Assembly: GCF_002386345.1 (NCBI RefSeq)
Contig: NZ_CP023507.1
Coordinates: 1,736,001 to 1,800,000, forward strand
Source: Streptococcus oralis
GTDB taxonomy: Bacteria > Bacillota > Bacilli > Lactobacillales > Streptococcaceae
DNA length: 64,000 nucleotides
Reading direction: 5' to 3'
Shown: positions 20,600 through 28,959 of the stretch, piece by piece
How positions within the stretch are numbered: position 1 is the first letter of the stretch
Layout of the letters: each line of letters starts with the position of its first letter
The notes under the pieces: model-generated
Told to the model about the DNA's origin: nothing
What the model saw: only the letters and a program-made list of their open reading frames with translations
Databases searched by the model: none
Position numbers and translations under genes: made by a program

Positions 20600-21232
20600 T
20601 TAATACCAACCGTTGTTAAGCCAGAAGTTCTTGGCAGCTGTCCATGAACCGTAACGTTCTGCAACGTAGGCATCTGCTACACGTTCTTGATTTTCAGCTG
20701 AGTAGTCACCGTTCAAGTATGAATCTGTCAATTGGTAACGTCCGATGTAACGTCCGTTTGTAGCAGTGTAGCTACCACCTGATTCTTTTTGAGCGATCCA
20801 TTCTTTGGCTTCTGCTTCAGAACCACTTACAGTAGAAGTTGCTGCAGTGTTGCTTTCTGCTGCTGGGGCTGCAGGAGTTGCAGGTGCAGCTGGGGCTTCA
20901 TAAGTTGTTGCTGCTGCTGGAGCTTCTTCAACTGTTTCTGTAGCTACTGGAGCTGTTTCTTCCGTTGTTGCTGCTGGAGCTACAGTAGAAGCTGTTCCTT
21001 CGATAACCAAAACTTGGTCAACAAAGATAAGGTGAATATCTTTGATGTTGTTTTTTGCTGCCAATTTTTCAACAGTTGTATTGTACTTCTCAGCGATTTC
21101 TGAAAGAGTATCACCTGATTTAACTGTGTAAGTTACAGATTCTTGCGCAGATGCAAGTGATGGAGCAAAGAAAGCAAGCAAAGCTGCTACTCCTGCGATA
21201 GTTGTTTTAATTTTTTTAGTTGTTAATGACAT
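20600..21232 (-). CDS. Secreted LysM-domain cell-wall protein with lysozyme/transglycosylase-like C-terminus
   Basis: 210 aa from the ATG at 21232. Residues 1-30 are a signal peptide ending in ALA/ASA-type cleavage; residues 34-79 are one LysM peptidoglycan-binding domain (YTVKSGDTLSEIAEKYNTT). A linker rich in Ala, Pro, Thr and Glu follows (about 80-150), then a short C-terminal domain with KEWIAQKESGGSYTATNGRYIGRYQL, whose KESGG...GRYQ pattern resembles lytic transglycosylase-like cores. A pneumococcal protein of the same build (spr0096/SP_0107) belongs to the WalRK cell-wall regulon. Enzyme activity is not proven by sequence. Confidence 0.85.
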   Translation of the reverse strand: MSLTTKKIKTTIAGVAALLAFFAPSLASAQESVTYTVKSGDTLSEIAEKYNTTVEKLAAKNNIKDIHLIFVDQVLVIEGTASTVAPAATTEETAPVATETVEEAPAAATTYEAPAAPATPAAPAAESNTAATSTVSGSEAEAKEWIAQKESGGSYTATNGRYIGRYQLTDSYLNGDYSAENQERVADAYVAERYGSWTAAKNFWLNNGWY

Positions 21233-21283
21233 ATCTAAAAATTCTCCTTCCATTGGATATATCTATGATACCTTTTAAATGTT

Positions 21284-21299
21284 ACCGTTGTTTAACGGT
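21284..21299. promoter_or_regulatory. Inverted repeat ACCGTT-gttt-AACGGT upstream of the LysM gene
   Basis: A perfect 6+4+6 inverted repeat, with a further CCGTTTTATG about 40 bases on that resembles its flank CGGTTTTATG. Possible operator for a two-component regulator. I could not find a clean TGTnAn-N5-TGTnAn WalR motif here. Confidence 0.45.
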
Positions 21300-21434
21300 T
21301 TTATGTAGAAATATTACAAAAATGTTTTATATTTACCGTTTTATGGAGGTTTTTGTCACAAAAGACCTTATTTTATACTATCTTTAATCATTTTAAGCTT
21401 TTGATAAGGGAAATAAGCGCAGAGGTCCATTCTT

Positions 21435-21443
21435 TGATATAAT
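21435..21443 (+). promoter_or_regulatory. sdaAB promoter
   Basis: Extended -10 TGATATAAT (TATAAT 21438-21443), 31 bases before the sdaAB start codon; AAGGGGA serves as ribosome site. Confidence 0.6.
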
Positions 21444-21473
21444 AGATATAAGAATCTTTGTAAGGGGAAACAG

Positions 21474-22145
21474 ATGCACTCACTTCGTTTTCAATCTGTC
21501 TTTGATATTATCGGACCAGTCATGATTGGCCCATCAAGTAGCCATACTGCTGGTGCTGTTCGTATCGGGAAAATCGTCTCTTCCATCTTTGACGATACGC
21601 CGACAGAGGTAGAATTCCAATTATTTAACTCATTTGCCAAAACCTACCGTGGTCATGGAACTGACCTTGCTCTCGTCGCTGGTATTTTAGGTATGGATAC
21701 GGATGATCCCAACATTCCAAATAGCCTAGAGATTGCCCATAAACGTGGTATTAAGATTGTCTGGACCATTCAGAAAGATAGCAACGCTCCTCATCCTAAT
21801 ACCACTAAAATTACTGTGAAAAATGAACACAAGTCCATCAGTGTGACAGGAATTTCCATCGGTGGGGGAAATATCCAAGTTACGGAACTTAACGGCTTTG
21901 CTGTTTCTCTCAACATGAACACACCGACCATCATCATCGTGCATCAGGATGTTCCGGGTATGATTGCCCATGTCACTGAAGCCCTCTCTCGTTTCGATAT
22001 CAACATCGCGCAGATGAATGTGACTCGAGAAAAAGCTGGAGAAAAAGCCATCATGATTATCGAAGTCGATAGTCGAAGTTGCGAAGAGGCGATTAAAGAA
22101 ATCCGAAAAATCCCTCATCTCCACAATGTCAATTTCTTTAAGTAG
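21474..22145 (+). CDS. sdaAB: L-serine dehydratase, iron-sulfur-dependent, beta subunit
   Basis: 223 aa. Opens with SVFDIIGPVMIGPSSSHTAGAVRIG, the beta-subunit hallmark, and ends with an ACT domain (about residues 150-220: PTIIIVHQDVPGMIAHVTEAL), which binds serine in this family. Works with SdaAA encoded nine bases downstream to deaminate serine to pyruvate. Confidence 0.95.
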   Translation: MHSLRFQSVFDIIGPVMIGPSSSHTAGAVRIGKIVSSIFDDTPTEVEFQLFNSFAKTYRGHGTDLALVAGILGMDTDDPNIPNSLEIAHKRGIKIVWTIQKDSNAPHPNTTKITVKNEHKSISVTGISIGGGNIQVTELNGFAVSLNMNTPTIIIVHQDVPGMIAHVTEALSRFDINIAQMNVTREKAGEKAIMIIEVDSRSCEEAIKEIRKIPHLHNVNFFK

Positions 22146-22153
22146 GAGGAAAC

Positions 22154-23026
22154 ATGTTTTATTCTATCAAAGAATTGGTCGAGCAAGCGGATCTAGACTT
22201 CCAAGGAAATGTCGCAGAACTCATGATTGCGACAGAATATCAACTAACCGGTCGGGAACGCCCAGAAGTTCTCCTCCTCATGGAACGCAATCTAGAAGTC
22301 ATGAAAGCCTCTGTCGAGCTCGGTCTCAGTGAAAACAAATCCCGTAGTGGCCTAACGGGCGGAGACGCGGCCAAACTAGACCGCCATCTCAAAAGTGGCA
22401 AAGCCTTGTCGGACTTTACCATCCTATCAGCAGCCCGTAATGCCATCGCGGTCAATGAACACAATGCGAAGATGGGCTTGGTCTGCGCTACTCCAACCGC
22501 AGGAAGTGCCGGCTGTCTGCCAGCCGTTCTCACTGCTGCTATCCAAAAACTTGACCTCAGCCACGAAGAACAGCTAGATTTCCTCTTTGCTGCTGGTGCC
22601 TTTGGACTAGTCATCGCAAACAATGCCTCTATCTCAGGCGCTGAAGGTGGCTGTCAGGCCGAAGTTGGCTCTGCCTCTGCCATGAGTGCCGCAGCCTTGA
22701 CCTTGGCTGCAGGTGGAAGCCCCTATCAGGCTAGCCAAGCCATCGCCTTTGTCATTAAAAATATGCTAGGCCTCATCTGCGACCCCGTCGCTGGTTTGGT
22801 TGAAGTTCCCTGTGTCAAACGAAATGCCATGGGAGCTAGCTTTGCCTTTATCGCAGCAGACATGGCCTTGGCAGGTATCGAGTCTAAGATCCCTGTTGAC
22901 GAAGTCATCGATGCCATGTACCAAGTCGGATCGAGCCTCCCAACTGCCTTTCGTGAAACAGCTGAGGGTGGACTTGCCGCTACACCTACTGGTCGTCGCC
23001 TACAAAAAGAAATCTTCGGAGAATAA
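22154..23026 (+). CDS. sdaAA: L-serine dehydratase, iron-sulfur-dependent, alpha subunit
   Basis: Catalytic 4Fe-4S subunit, 290 aa. Cluster cysteines are visible in CATPTAGSAGC, the ISGAEGGCQAEVG block and NMLGLICDPVAGLVEVPC. Ribosome site AGGAGG stands just before the ATG. Co-transcribed with sdaAB and probably with the HAD phosphatase 22 bases on. Confidence 0.95.
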   Translation: MFYSIKELVEQADLDFQGNVAELMIATEYQLTGRERPEVLLLMERNLEVMKASVELGLSENKSRSGLTGGDAAKLDRHLKSGKALSDFTILSAARNAIAVNEHNAKMGLVCATPTAGSAGCLPAVLTAAIQKLDLSHEEQLDFLFAAGAFGLVIANNASISGAEGGCQAEVGSASAMSAAALTLAAGGSPYQASQAIAFVIKNMLGLICDPVAGLVEVPCVKRNAMGASFAFIAADMALAGIESKIPVDEVIDAMYQVGSSLPTAFRETAEGGLAATPTGRRLQKEIFGE

Positions 23027-23047
23027 GTTTATCTGTTAGGAGAAATC

Positions 23048-23677
23048 ATGCCCTCTATCTCAGCTATCTTTTTTGATCTAGACGGAACCCTAGTTGACAG
23101 TTCCCTCGGTATCCACAATGCCTTTACCCATACCTTTAAAGAGCTAGGAGTTCCAAGCCCTGATGCCAAAACCATTCGTGGTTTTATGGGACCGCCCCTT
23201 GAAAGTAGTTTTGCAACATGTCTTCCCAAGGAGCAAATCTCGGAAGCCGTTCAAATCTATCGTTCTTACTACAAGAAAAAAGGAATCCACGAAGCGCAAC
23301 TCTTCCCCCAAATAACGGAATTACTCCAAGAACTTTCACAAAACTACCCTCTCTACATCACTACAACAAAGAATACTCCTACTGCTCATGATATGACTAA
23401 AAATCTGGGAATCCATCATTTCTTTGATGGCATTTACGGTTCTAGTCCTGAAACGCCACACAAGGCGGATGTCATCCGTTACTCCTTGCAAACGCATCAA
23501 CTCCCTGCAGACCAAGTCCTCATCATTGGGGATACCAAGTTTGATATGATTGGAGCCCAAGAAACTGGTATTAAAAAGTTTGCTGTTACTTGGGGATTTG
23601 GAGAAGAAGCTGATTTACTCAGCTATCAGCCTGACTGGATTGCCCATACCATTGACGATATCATTAAGCAACTATAA
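23048..23677 (+). CDS. HAD-family hydrolase, phosphoglycolate-phosphatase-like
   Basis: A 209-aa HAD superfamily phosphatase. Motif I DLDGTLVDS (residues 10-18) has the nucleophile Asp; motif II is in ITTTKN, Lys of motif III in HKADVI and the acidic motif IV in IIGDTKFDMIGA. The cap domain is of the helical C1 (Gph/beta-phosphoglucomutase) type. Substrate unknown. Last gene of the sda transcript, before a bidirectional terminator. Confidence 0.88.
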   Translation: MPSISAIFFDLDGTLVDSSLGIHNAFTHTFKELGVPSPDAKTIRGFMGPPLESSFATCLPKEQISEAVQIYRSYYKKKGIHEAQLFPQITELLQELSQNYPLYITTTKNTPTAHDMTKNLGIHHFFDGIYGSSPETPHKADVIRYSLQTHQLPADQVLIIGDTKFDMIGAQETGIKKFAVTWGFGEEADLLSYQPDWIAHTIDDIIKQL

Positions 23678-23705
23678 ATAATACAACGATTTGAAATTAC
23701 AGAGT

Positions 23706-23748
23706 AAAAAGGCCAAGGTCCTGTACAAACAGAATCTTGGCCTTTTAT
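23706..23748. terminator. Bidirectional terminator
   Basis: AAAGGCCAAG (23708-23717) and CTTGGCCTTT (23736-23745) with A- and T-runs outside; separates the convergent HAD and dehydratase genes. Confidence 0.85.
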
Positions 23749-23772
23749 TTATAATTAGTTGATTAGTCACCC

Positions 23773-25623
23773 TTACTCAGCATGGGTTGTCTCATTTGCA
23801 AAGGAAATGATGGCTTCTTTGAGCTCATCTCCGCTGAGTGAACGGAATTCTTCAATCTTTTGATCAATGGCTTCTAGAGGCATGACGTTAACCTTACCAA
23901 CGAAAATCTTGTCCATGACTTGGTTATCAACCAATTCGGTCGAAACCAAGAGTTCTTCATAGAGTTTTTCTCCTGGGCGGATACCGACCTCAACGATTGG
24001 AATTTCACTTTCAGTGTGTCCGCTTAGAAGAACCATTTTCTTAGCCAAGTCATAGATCTTGACTGGTTTGCCCATATCGAGGATAAAGACTTCTCCGTCC
24101 TTGGCATAAGCGCCAGCATGGATTACTAGACGGCTAGCCTCTGGAATGGTCATAAAGTAACGTGTCATACGGAAGTCTGTCACCGTTACAGGACCGCCTT
24201 CAGCAATCTGACGTTCAAAGACAGGAATCACGCTACCACGACTACCGAGAACATTCCCAAAACGAACTGCACAGTAGGTTGATTTGCTGCGTTGGTTAAA
24301 GCCAGTGACAATCAATTCTGCCACGCGCTTGGTTGCACCCATAACATTCGGTGGATTGACCGCCTTGTCAGTCGAAATCATAACCATCTTAGGTACTTTG
24401 GCTTCATCAACAGCCTTGGCAACATTGTAGGTACCGAGGATATTGTTCTTAAAGGCTTCTTTTGGATTGCGTTCCATCATCGGAACGTGTTTGTGGGCTG
24501 CAGCATGATAAACAATGGCTGGTTTGTACTGCTCAAACACCTGCAAGAGACGGTCATAGTCCTGAATATCTGCAATAACAGGAACATAATCAATTCCTTG
24601 GAATGTACGGATCAATTCATGATAAACGAGATAGATTGAGTTTTCACCATGTCCAAGCAAGACGATACGCTCGGGATTGAAACGGCTAACCTGACGACAA
24701 ATCTCCGAACCAATCGAACCACCTGCCCCTGTCACCAGGATGGTCTTGCCTGTAATCTCCGTACCTAGACGCGATTCGTCGAGACGAATTTCCTGACGGC
24801 CCAAAAGGTCTGTGATATCAATTTTTTGGAAACCACTACCTGGTTGATGGAGTCCTTGAACGACTGTCTCAACCTTAGGCATCTTGTAACATTTGACGCC
24901 TAGCTTATTACACATCTGCAAGATGCGTTCGTACTCTGAAGGGTCAAGCGAAGGGATCGCTACGATGACACGCTCGATTTGGTGACGTTTAGCCAATTCA
25001 GGTAGATTATCATAAGAGCCCAAAACTGGGATTCCACCTAGTTTTTGTCCCTTTTTCTTTTCATCATTATCCAAAATCCCCACTAGCTCAAGGTCGCTAG
25101 TTGGATGTTGATAGCTGTTCATAAAGAGGGCACCACCATCACCAGCACCAATCAAGAAGGTCCGACGATGCTCTCCATCTCCACTACCTTTTTTACGTTT
25201 GGAATAAATCAACTGCCAAGTGATACGAGGAAGCAAGATGAGGAAGGTGCTCAGCAAAATGAAGAGCACGATGAAACGGATAGAAAATAGTGGAAGAAAG
25301 GCATAGCAGATTCCATAAGAAAGAACACTGCTGAGCATCACTCCGAAAAAGATTTTCATGAAATCCGTAATCTTACTGTAGCGACTAATACTAGCATTCA
25401 GCCCCCAAAATGCAATCATGATTTGATAGAGGAGGAAGGCTAAAAGAGTGTAGATTACATAATCCACAGGCGCAGGATTTATAAGGCCATAAAACAAGAT
25501 ATAAGATACGATGATGGAAACCACCATACTCAGAATATCGAATATCCCCCAAAATACTTGTTTTTGCTGTTTATTTAAAATTTCAACCAGATCAATCACG
25601 TAATCTGTTAGTTTTTTATTCAT
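23773..25623 (-). CDS. Membrane-bound UDP-sugar 4,6-dehydratase (PglF/CapD/FlaA1 family)
   Basis: 616 aa. Residues 1-130 hold four membrane spans; a first Rossmann domain follows (TFLIGAGDGGALFM near 160), then the SDR domain with GAGGSIGSEICRQ (about 300) and the catalytic MISTDKAVNPPNVMGATKR block where Tyr is replaced by Met, as in PglF-type enzymes. Such enzymes turn UDP-GlcNAc into the 4-keto-6-deoxy sugar. The pneumococcal orthologue (SP_0103/spr0092) has been proposed to make the AATGal precursor of teichoic acid. It is likely co-transcribed with the glycosyltransferase upstream. Confidence 0.9.
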   Translation of the reverse strand: MNKKLTDYVIDLVEILNKQQKQVFWGIFDILSMVVSIIVSYILFYGLINPAPVDYVIYTLLAFLLYQIMIAFWGLNASISRYSKITDFMKIFFGVMLSSVLSYGICYAFLPLFSIRFIVLFILLSTFLILLPRITWQLIYSKRKKGSGDGEHRRTFLIGAGDGGALFMNSYQHPTSDLELVGILDNDEKKKGQKLGGIPVLGSYDNLPELAKRHQIERVIVAIPSLDPSEYERILQMCNKLGVKCYKMPKVETVVQGLHQPGSGFQKIDITDLLGRQEIRLDESRLGTEITGKTILVTGAGGSIGSEICRQVSRFNPERIVLLGHGENSIYLVYHELIRTFQGIDYVPVIADIQDYDRLLQVFEQYKPAIVYHAAAHKHVPMMERNPKEAFKNNILGTYNVAKAVDEAKVPKMVMISTDKAVNPPNVMGATKRVAELIVTGFNQRSKSTYCAVRFGNVLGSRGSVIPVFERQIAEGGPVTVTDFRMTRYFMTIPEASRLVIHAGAYAKDGEVFILDMGKPVKIYDLAKKMVLLSGHTESEIPIVEVGIRPGEKLYEELLVSTELVDNQVMDKIFVGKVNVMPLEAIDQKIEEFRSLSGDELKEAIISFANETTHAE

Positions 25624-25698
25624 AGGAATTTACTCCCCCTTAAAAGAGTCAGATGATACTGTTGTTATGATAACCTGAATCATTCAGTCTATCGGGGC

Positions 25699-26529
25699 TT
25701 ACTTTCTCTTTCTTAAAAGTTTGACGAAGATAAACTGACGTACAAAGCCTGGACAAAGTGCAACAATTGCCTGAATGGCTACACTTTTAGCATATTCCAT
25801 GTAAGAAATTTGCCCTCGCTCAAGCATCCGTTGGCGAGCTTGACGATAGAGTTTAAGGTAACGTAAGCCACCTCGACGCTCAAACATCCCTGCACCGACA
25901 CGAACCTTACACAAGATTTGATCTAGGTTCCCAGTCTTGGCACCTGCAGCAATCATATTGAGCCAAAGGAGGTCATCCTCCATGTAAAGGCCATCTTCAT
26001 AGTTGCCTGCCTTGAGGACCATGCCCTTTTTAAACATAACTGTCATATGGTTAAAGGCGCTTCTCATTCTCTGATAAGCCACAATGTCTGCATGCTGAGT
26101 TGGAACACGACGATAAGAAACAATCTCATCTGGATTGTCAATGAACTCTGCGATATGCCCGCCTAAGAGATCGAGATCTTCTTTCTCCATTAGCTGAAGC
26201 TGTTTCTCAAAACGATCCGGAACGGCTAAATCATCCGTATCCATGCGGGCAATAATGTCATACTGGCACTGTAAAACACCGTATCGAAGAGCCAAGCCTA
26301 AACCTTGATTTTCTTCTAAGGGGCACCGTTTAACTGGAATGTCTGACTGAGCTTCCACTTCATCTAGCACCTGATAGAGTTCGGGCGTGAGCGGCCCGTC
26401 CTCAACAAGAACAAGTTCACTCGGTTTCAAGGTCTGGTTTTGAACACTTTTAATAGCATCTTTTAAAAACGTCGGATTTTCCTTTACATAGACCGACATC
26501 AAGACGCTGATTTTTTGCTTTTCAGGCAC
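25699..26529 (-). CDS. Family 2 glycosyltransferase
   Basis: 276 aa with a GT-A fold: KISVLMSVYVKENP, LVLVEDGPLT and the metal-binding DTDD (in IIARMDTDDLAVPDR, about residues 95-109), plus MEDDLLW as the acceptor-side acidic motif. No membrane span apart from a hydrophobic C-terminal patch. Start is GTG at 26529, with GGAG seven bases upstream. Adjacent to the nucleotide-sugar dehydratase, so a teichoic-acid or surface-glycan role is likely (pneumococcal SP_0102/spr0091 is its counterpart in position). Confidence 0.88.
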   Translation of the reverse strand: MPEKQKISVLMSVYVKENPTFLKDAIKSVQNQTLKPSELVLVEDGPLTPELYQVLDEVEAQSDIPVKRCPLEENQGLGLALRYGVLQCQYDIIARMDTDDLAVPDRFEKQLQLMEKEDLDLLGGHIAEFIDNPDEIVSYRRVPTQHADIVAYQRMRSAFNHMTVMFKKGMVLKAGNYEDGLYMEDDLLWLNMIAAGAKTGNLDQILCKVRVGAGMFERRGGLRYLKLYRQARQRMLERGQISYMEYAKSVAIQAIVALCPGFVRQFIFVKLLRKRK

Positions 26530-26687
26530 AGTTTTTCTCCAATGTATAGATTTCCTTCCACTATTTTATCACAAAATTTCCTAGTTTCCTATTTTTATAT
26601 CAAATCAAGGAAAATTCTAGTAAAGAAATCTGTCCCTTTTCACTTTATTTTCACTTCCATTGATTGATCTGTCTTGGCTATCATTAC

Positions 26688-26716
26688 TTGACATTATAAG
26701 GAAAAAACCTTAAAAT
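26688..26716 (+). promoter_or_regulatory. MFS transporter promoter
   Basis: TTGACA (26688-26693), 17-bp spacer, TAAAAT (26711-26716); 35 bases before the start codon. Confidence 0.75.
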
Positions 26717-26750
26717 AAGCTGTTATTAAAATCATCCTATCGAGGTTTTT

Positions 26751-27917
26751 ATGAAAAAACAATCACTCTTTTTTGTTCTAGGAATTGTCTTAATCGGGAC
26801 TGTTTTACGATCTCCTTTTACTGCTCTTCCAACCATTTTAGGAGATATCGCTCAGGGGCTAGGAGTGGAGGTCAGCTCTCTTGGAATTTTAACCAGTCTG
26901 CCGCTCTTGATGTTTGCTCTTTTTTCGGCTTTTGCGAGTCGCTTGGCACAAAAAATCGGGTTGGAACATCTCTTTACTTACTGTCTCCTCCTCTTAACTG
27001 TTGGCTCTGTCATTCGGATTTTCAATCTTCCCCTTCTCTATCTAGGGACCCTAATTGTGGGAGCAAGCATTGCGATCTTCAATGTACTGCTCCCAAGTAT
27101 GATCCAGGCAAATCAGCCTCAAAAGATTAGTTTCCTAACAACTCTCTATGTCACTGCCATGGGAATTTCGACAGCCATCGCTTCTTATCTTTCGGTTCCT
27201 ATCACCCAAGCTAGTTCTTGGAAGGGACTCATCCTCGTTCTCAGCTTTCTCTGTCTGGTCACTCTGCTAGTCTGGTTGCCAAATCATCGCCACAACCACC
27301 ACCTAGAAAGCCAAAAAGAAAAGCAAGTCAAAGAGAATATTCTAAAAAGTAAAGATGTCTGGGCTATCATTATCTTTGGCGGGCTTCAGTCCTTGCTCTT
27401 TTATACAAGTATGACCTGGTTGCCAACTATGGCTGTTAGTGCTGGTATTTCTAATAGTGATGCGGCTCTTCTGGCTTCTATCTTCTCACTGATCAGCATT
27501 CCTTTTTCAATGACTGTTCCAAGTCTGACGACTCGTCTATCAGATGGTCACCGTCGAATCATGCTGGCAATTATCTCTATCGCTGGTATGATAGGAATTG
27601 CCATGCTCTTGTATCCAACCAATAATTTCCTCTACTGGTTAGTCGTCCATCTCTTGATTGGAACGGCCTGCAGTGCCCTCTTCCCCTACCTCATGGTTTG
27701 CTTCTCACTTAAGACCAGCTCGCCTGAAAAGACTGCGCAACTCTCAGGCCTGGCGCAAACAGGGGGTTACATCTTAGCGGCCTTTGGTCCTACCTTGTTT
27801 GGTTACAGCTTTGACCTTTTCCAATCTTGGGTTCCAGCTGTCCTTGCCCTTCTAGCCGTTGATATCATCATGACCATCTCACTCTTTATGGTCGATCGGG
27901 CTGATAAAATCCTCTAA
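26751..27917 (+). CDS. MFS transporter, CynX/NimT family
   Basis: A 388-aa protein with 12 predicted membrane spans in two halves joined by a basic, His-rich central loop (RHNHHLESQKEKQ, about residues 182-195). LGIVLIGTVLRSPFTALPTIL at the start and the SGLAQTGGYILAAFGPTLFG block match the cyanate/2-nitroimidazole permease branch of the major facilitator superfamily. Substrate unknown; drug-like compounds or anions are typical. Single-gene transcript with own promoter and terminator. Confidence 0.85.
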   Translation: MKKQSLFFVLGIVLIGTVLRSPFTALPTILGDIAQGLGVEVSSLGILTSLPLLMFALFSAFASRLAQKIGLEHLFTYCLLLLTVGSVIRIFNLPLLYLGTLIVGASIAIFNVLLPSMIQANQPQKISFLTTLYVTAMGISTAIASYLSVPITQASSWKGLILVLSFLCLVTLLVWLPNHRHNHHLESQKEKQVKENILKSKDVWAIIIFGGLQSLLFYTSMTWLPTMAVSAGISNSDAALLASIFSLISIPFSMTVPSLTTRLSDGHRRIMLAIISIAGMIGIAMLLYPTNNFLYWLVVHLLIGTACSALFPYLMVCFSLKTSSPEKTAQLSGLAQTGGYILAAFGPTLFGYSFDLFQSWVPAVLALLAVDIIMTISLFMVDRADKIL

Positions 27918-27944
27918 ACTTCTAGTTTTTACTAGAAGTTTTTT
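27917..27944 (+). terminator. MFS gene terminator
   Basis: AACTTCTAGT-tttt-ACTAGAAGTT followed by T-run; begins in the stop codon. Confidence 0.85.
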
Positions 27945-27960
27945 ATATATAAAATTTTTA
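27944..27960. promoter_or_regulatory. PadR operator copy 1
   Basis: TATATATAAAATTTTTA, identical over 17 bp to the copy at 28014-28030. It lies just upstream of the -35 box of the padR promoter. Confidence 0.65.
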
Positions 27961-27970
27961 CACATATTTC

Positions 27971-27999
27971 TTGACAGGGCTTTCAACTTGAGATACAAT
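27971..27999 (+). promoter_or_regulatory. padR operon promoter
   Basis: TTGACA (27971-27976), 17-bp spacer, TACAAT (27994-27999): near-perfect consensus. Predicted start about 28006. Confidence 0.85.
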
Positions 28000-28013
28000 A
28001 TATTTGAAAAGAG

Positions 28014-28035
28014 TATATATAAAATTTTTATATAA
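28014..28035. promoter_or_regulatory. PadR operator copy 2
   Basis: The same 17-bp AT palindrome repeated exactly 70 bp after copy 1, here extended to TTTTTATATAATAT. It covers the first transcribed bases, just before the AAAGGAGG ribosome site of padR. Confidence 0.65.
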
Positions 28036-28052
28036 TATAAAGGAGGTTTCCC

Positions 28053-28379
28053 ATGTACTTCCCAACATCCTCTGCCTTGATCGAATTTCTCATCTTGGCT
28101 GTACTGGAGCAGGGGGATTCTTATGGTTATGAGATTAGCCAAACCATTAAACTCATCGCCAATATCAAAGAATCTACGCTCTATCCCATTCTCAAAAAAT
28201 TGGAAGCCAGTGGCTTTCTGACCACCTACTCTAGAGAGTTTCAGGGGCGTATGCGCAAATACTACTCCTTGACCAATCGGGGCGTAGAGCAGCTCGTTAC
28301 TCTAAAGGAAGAGTGGACGCTCTATACCGACACCGTCAACGGCATTATAGAAGGGAGTATCCGCCATGACAAGAACTGA
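28053..28379 (+). CDS. PadR-family transcriptional regulator
   Basis: A 108-aa PadR/PadR-s1 repressor: winged helix with LEFLILAVLEQGDSYGYEI-type helix (FLILAVLEQGDSYGYEIS), the ESTLYPILKKLEASGFL recognition segment (about residues 40-57) and a C-terminal dimer helix. Such proteins repress their own operon and are released by membrane-active or phenolic compounds. Two identical operators bracket its promoter. It overlaps the next gene by 14 bp, so the whole cassette of four genes is self-regulated. Confidence 0.9.
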   Translation: MYFPTSSALIEFLILAVLEQGDSYGYEISQTIKLIANIKESTLYPILKKLEASGFLTTYSREFQGRMRKYYSLTNRGVEQLVTLKEEWTLYTDTVNGIIEGSIRHDKN

Positions 28380-28959
28380 CTATCTGACTCAGTTAGAAAC
28401 CTATCTCAATAAACTGCCTGAAGCTGACCGCATCGAAGCCATGGACTACTTTAAGGAACTATTTGACGATGCAGGTTCAGAGGGCGAAGAGGAACTCATC
28501 GCCAGTCTAGGAACACCAAAAGAAGCAGCTCATGATATCCTCTCTGATCTTCTCGATAAAAAAGTCAATGAGGCACCTGCTCAAAAGAATGATCGCCAAC
28601 TGCTACACATTGCCCTCCTGGCCCTGCTAGTAGCTCCTATCGGAATTCCGGTCGGGATCGGCATCCTCATGGCCATCATCGGTATTTTTATCGCGGCTGT
28701 CTCCGTCATTCTAGCCTTTTTCACTGTTTCGGTGACGGGTATCCTACTGGGCGGACTCTTTATCATAGAGAGCTTTAGCGTCCTAGTCGAAGCCAAATCT
28801 GCCTTTATCTTGATTTTTGGGGCCGGTTTGCTTTCTATCGGTGCTTCTTCTCTTGTTCTACTGGGTATCTCCTATGTAGCTCGTTTCTTTGGCCTCCTAA
28901 TCGTCCGCTTGGCACAATGGATTCTTAAAAAAGGAAAGAGAGGTGATAGACATGCGTAA
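28366..28959 (+). CDS. DUF1700/HAAS-domain membrane protein
   Basis: 197 aa. The first 65 residues are the helical HAAS-type domain (YLTQLETYLNKLPEADRIEAM ... ELIASLGTPKEAAHDI split over the region), followed by hydrophobic spans from about residue 75 to 185. These proteins are usually found between a PadR regulator and a DUF4097 protein and are thought to take part in cell-envelope stress sensing; no biochemical role is settled. Confidence 0.85.
   Translation: MTRTDYLTQLETYLNKLPEADRIEAMDYFKELFDDAGSEGEEELIASLGTPKEAAHDILSDLLDKKVNEAPAQKNDRQLLHIALLALLVAPIGIPVGIGILMAIIGIFIAAVSVILAFFTVSVTGILLGGLFIIESFSVLVEAKSAFILIFGAGLLSIGASSLVLLGISYVARFFGLLIVRLAQWILKKGKRGDRHA

Noticed and set aside
21232..21360. 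WalR motif TGTnAn-N5-TGTnAn upstream of the LysM gene
   Set aside because: The closest match TGTAAT-N5-TACATA lacks the second half-site; not supported.
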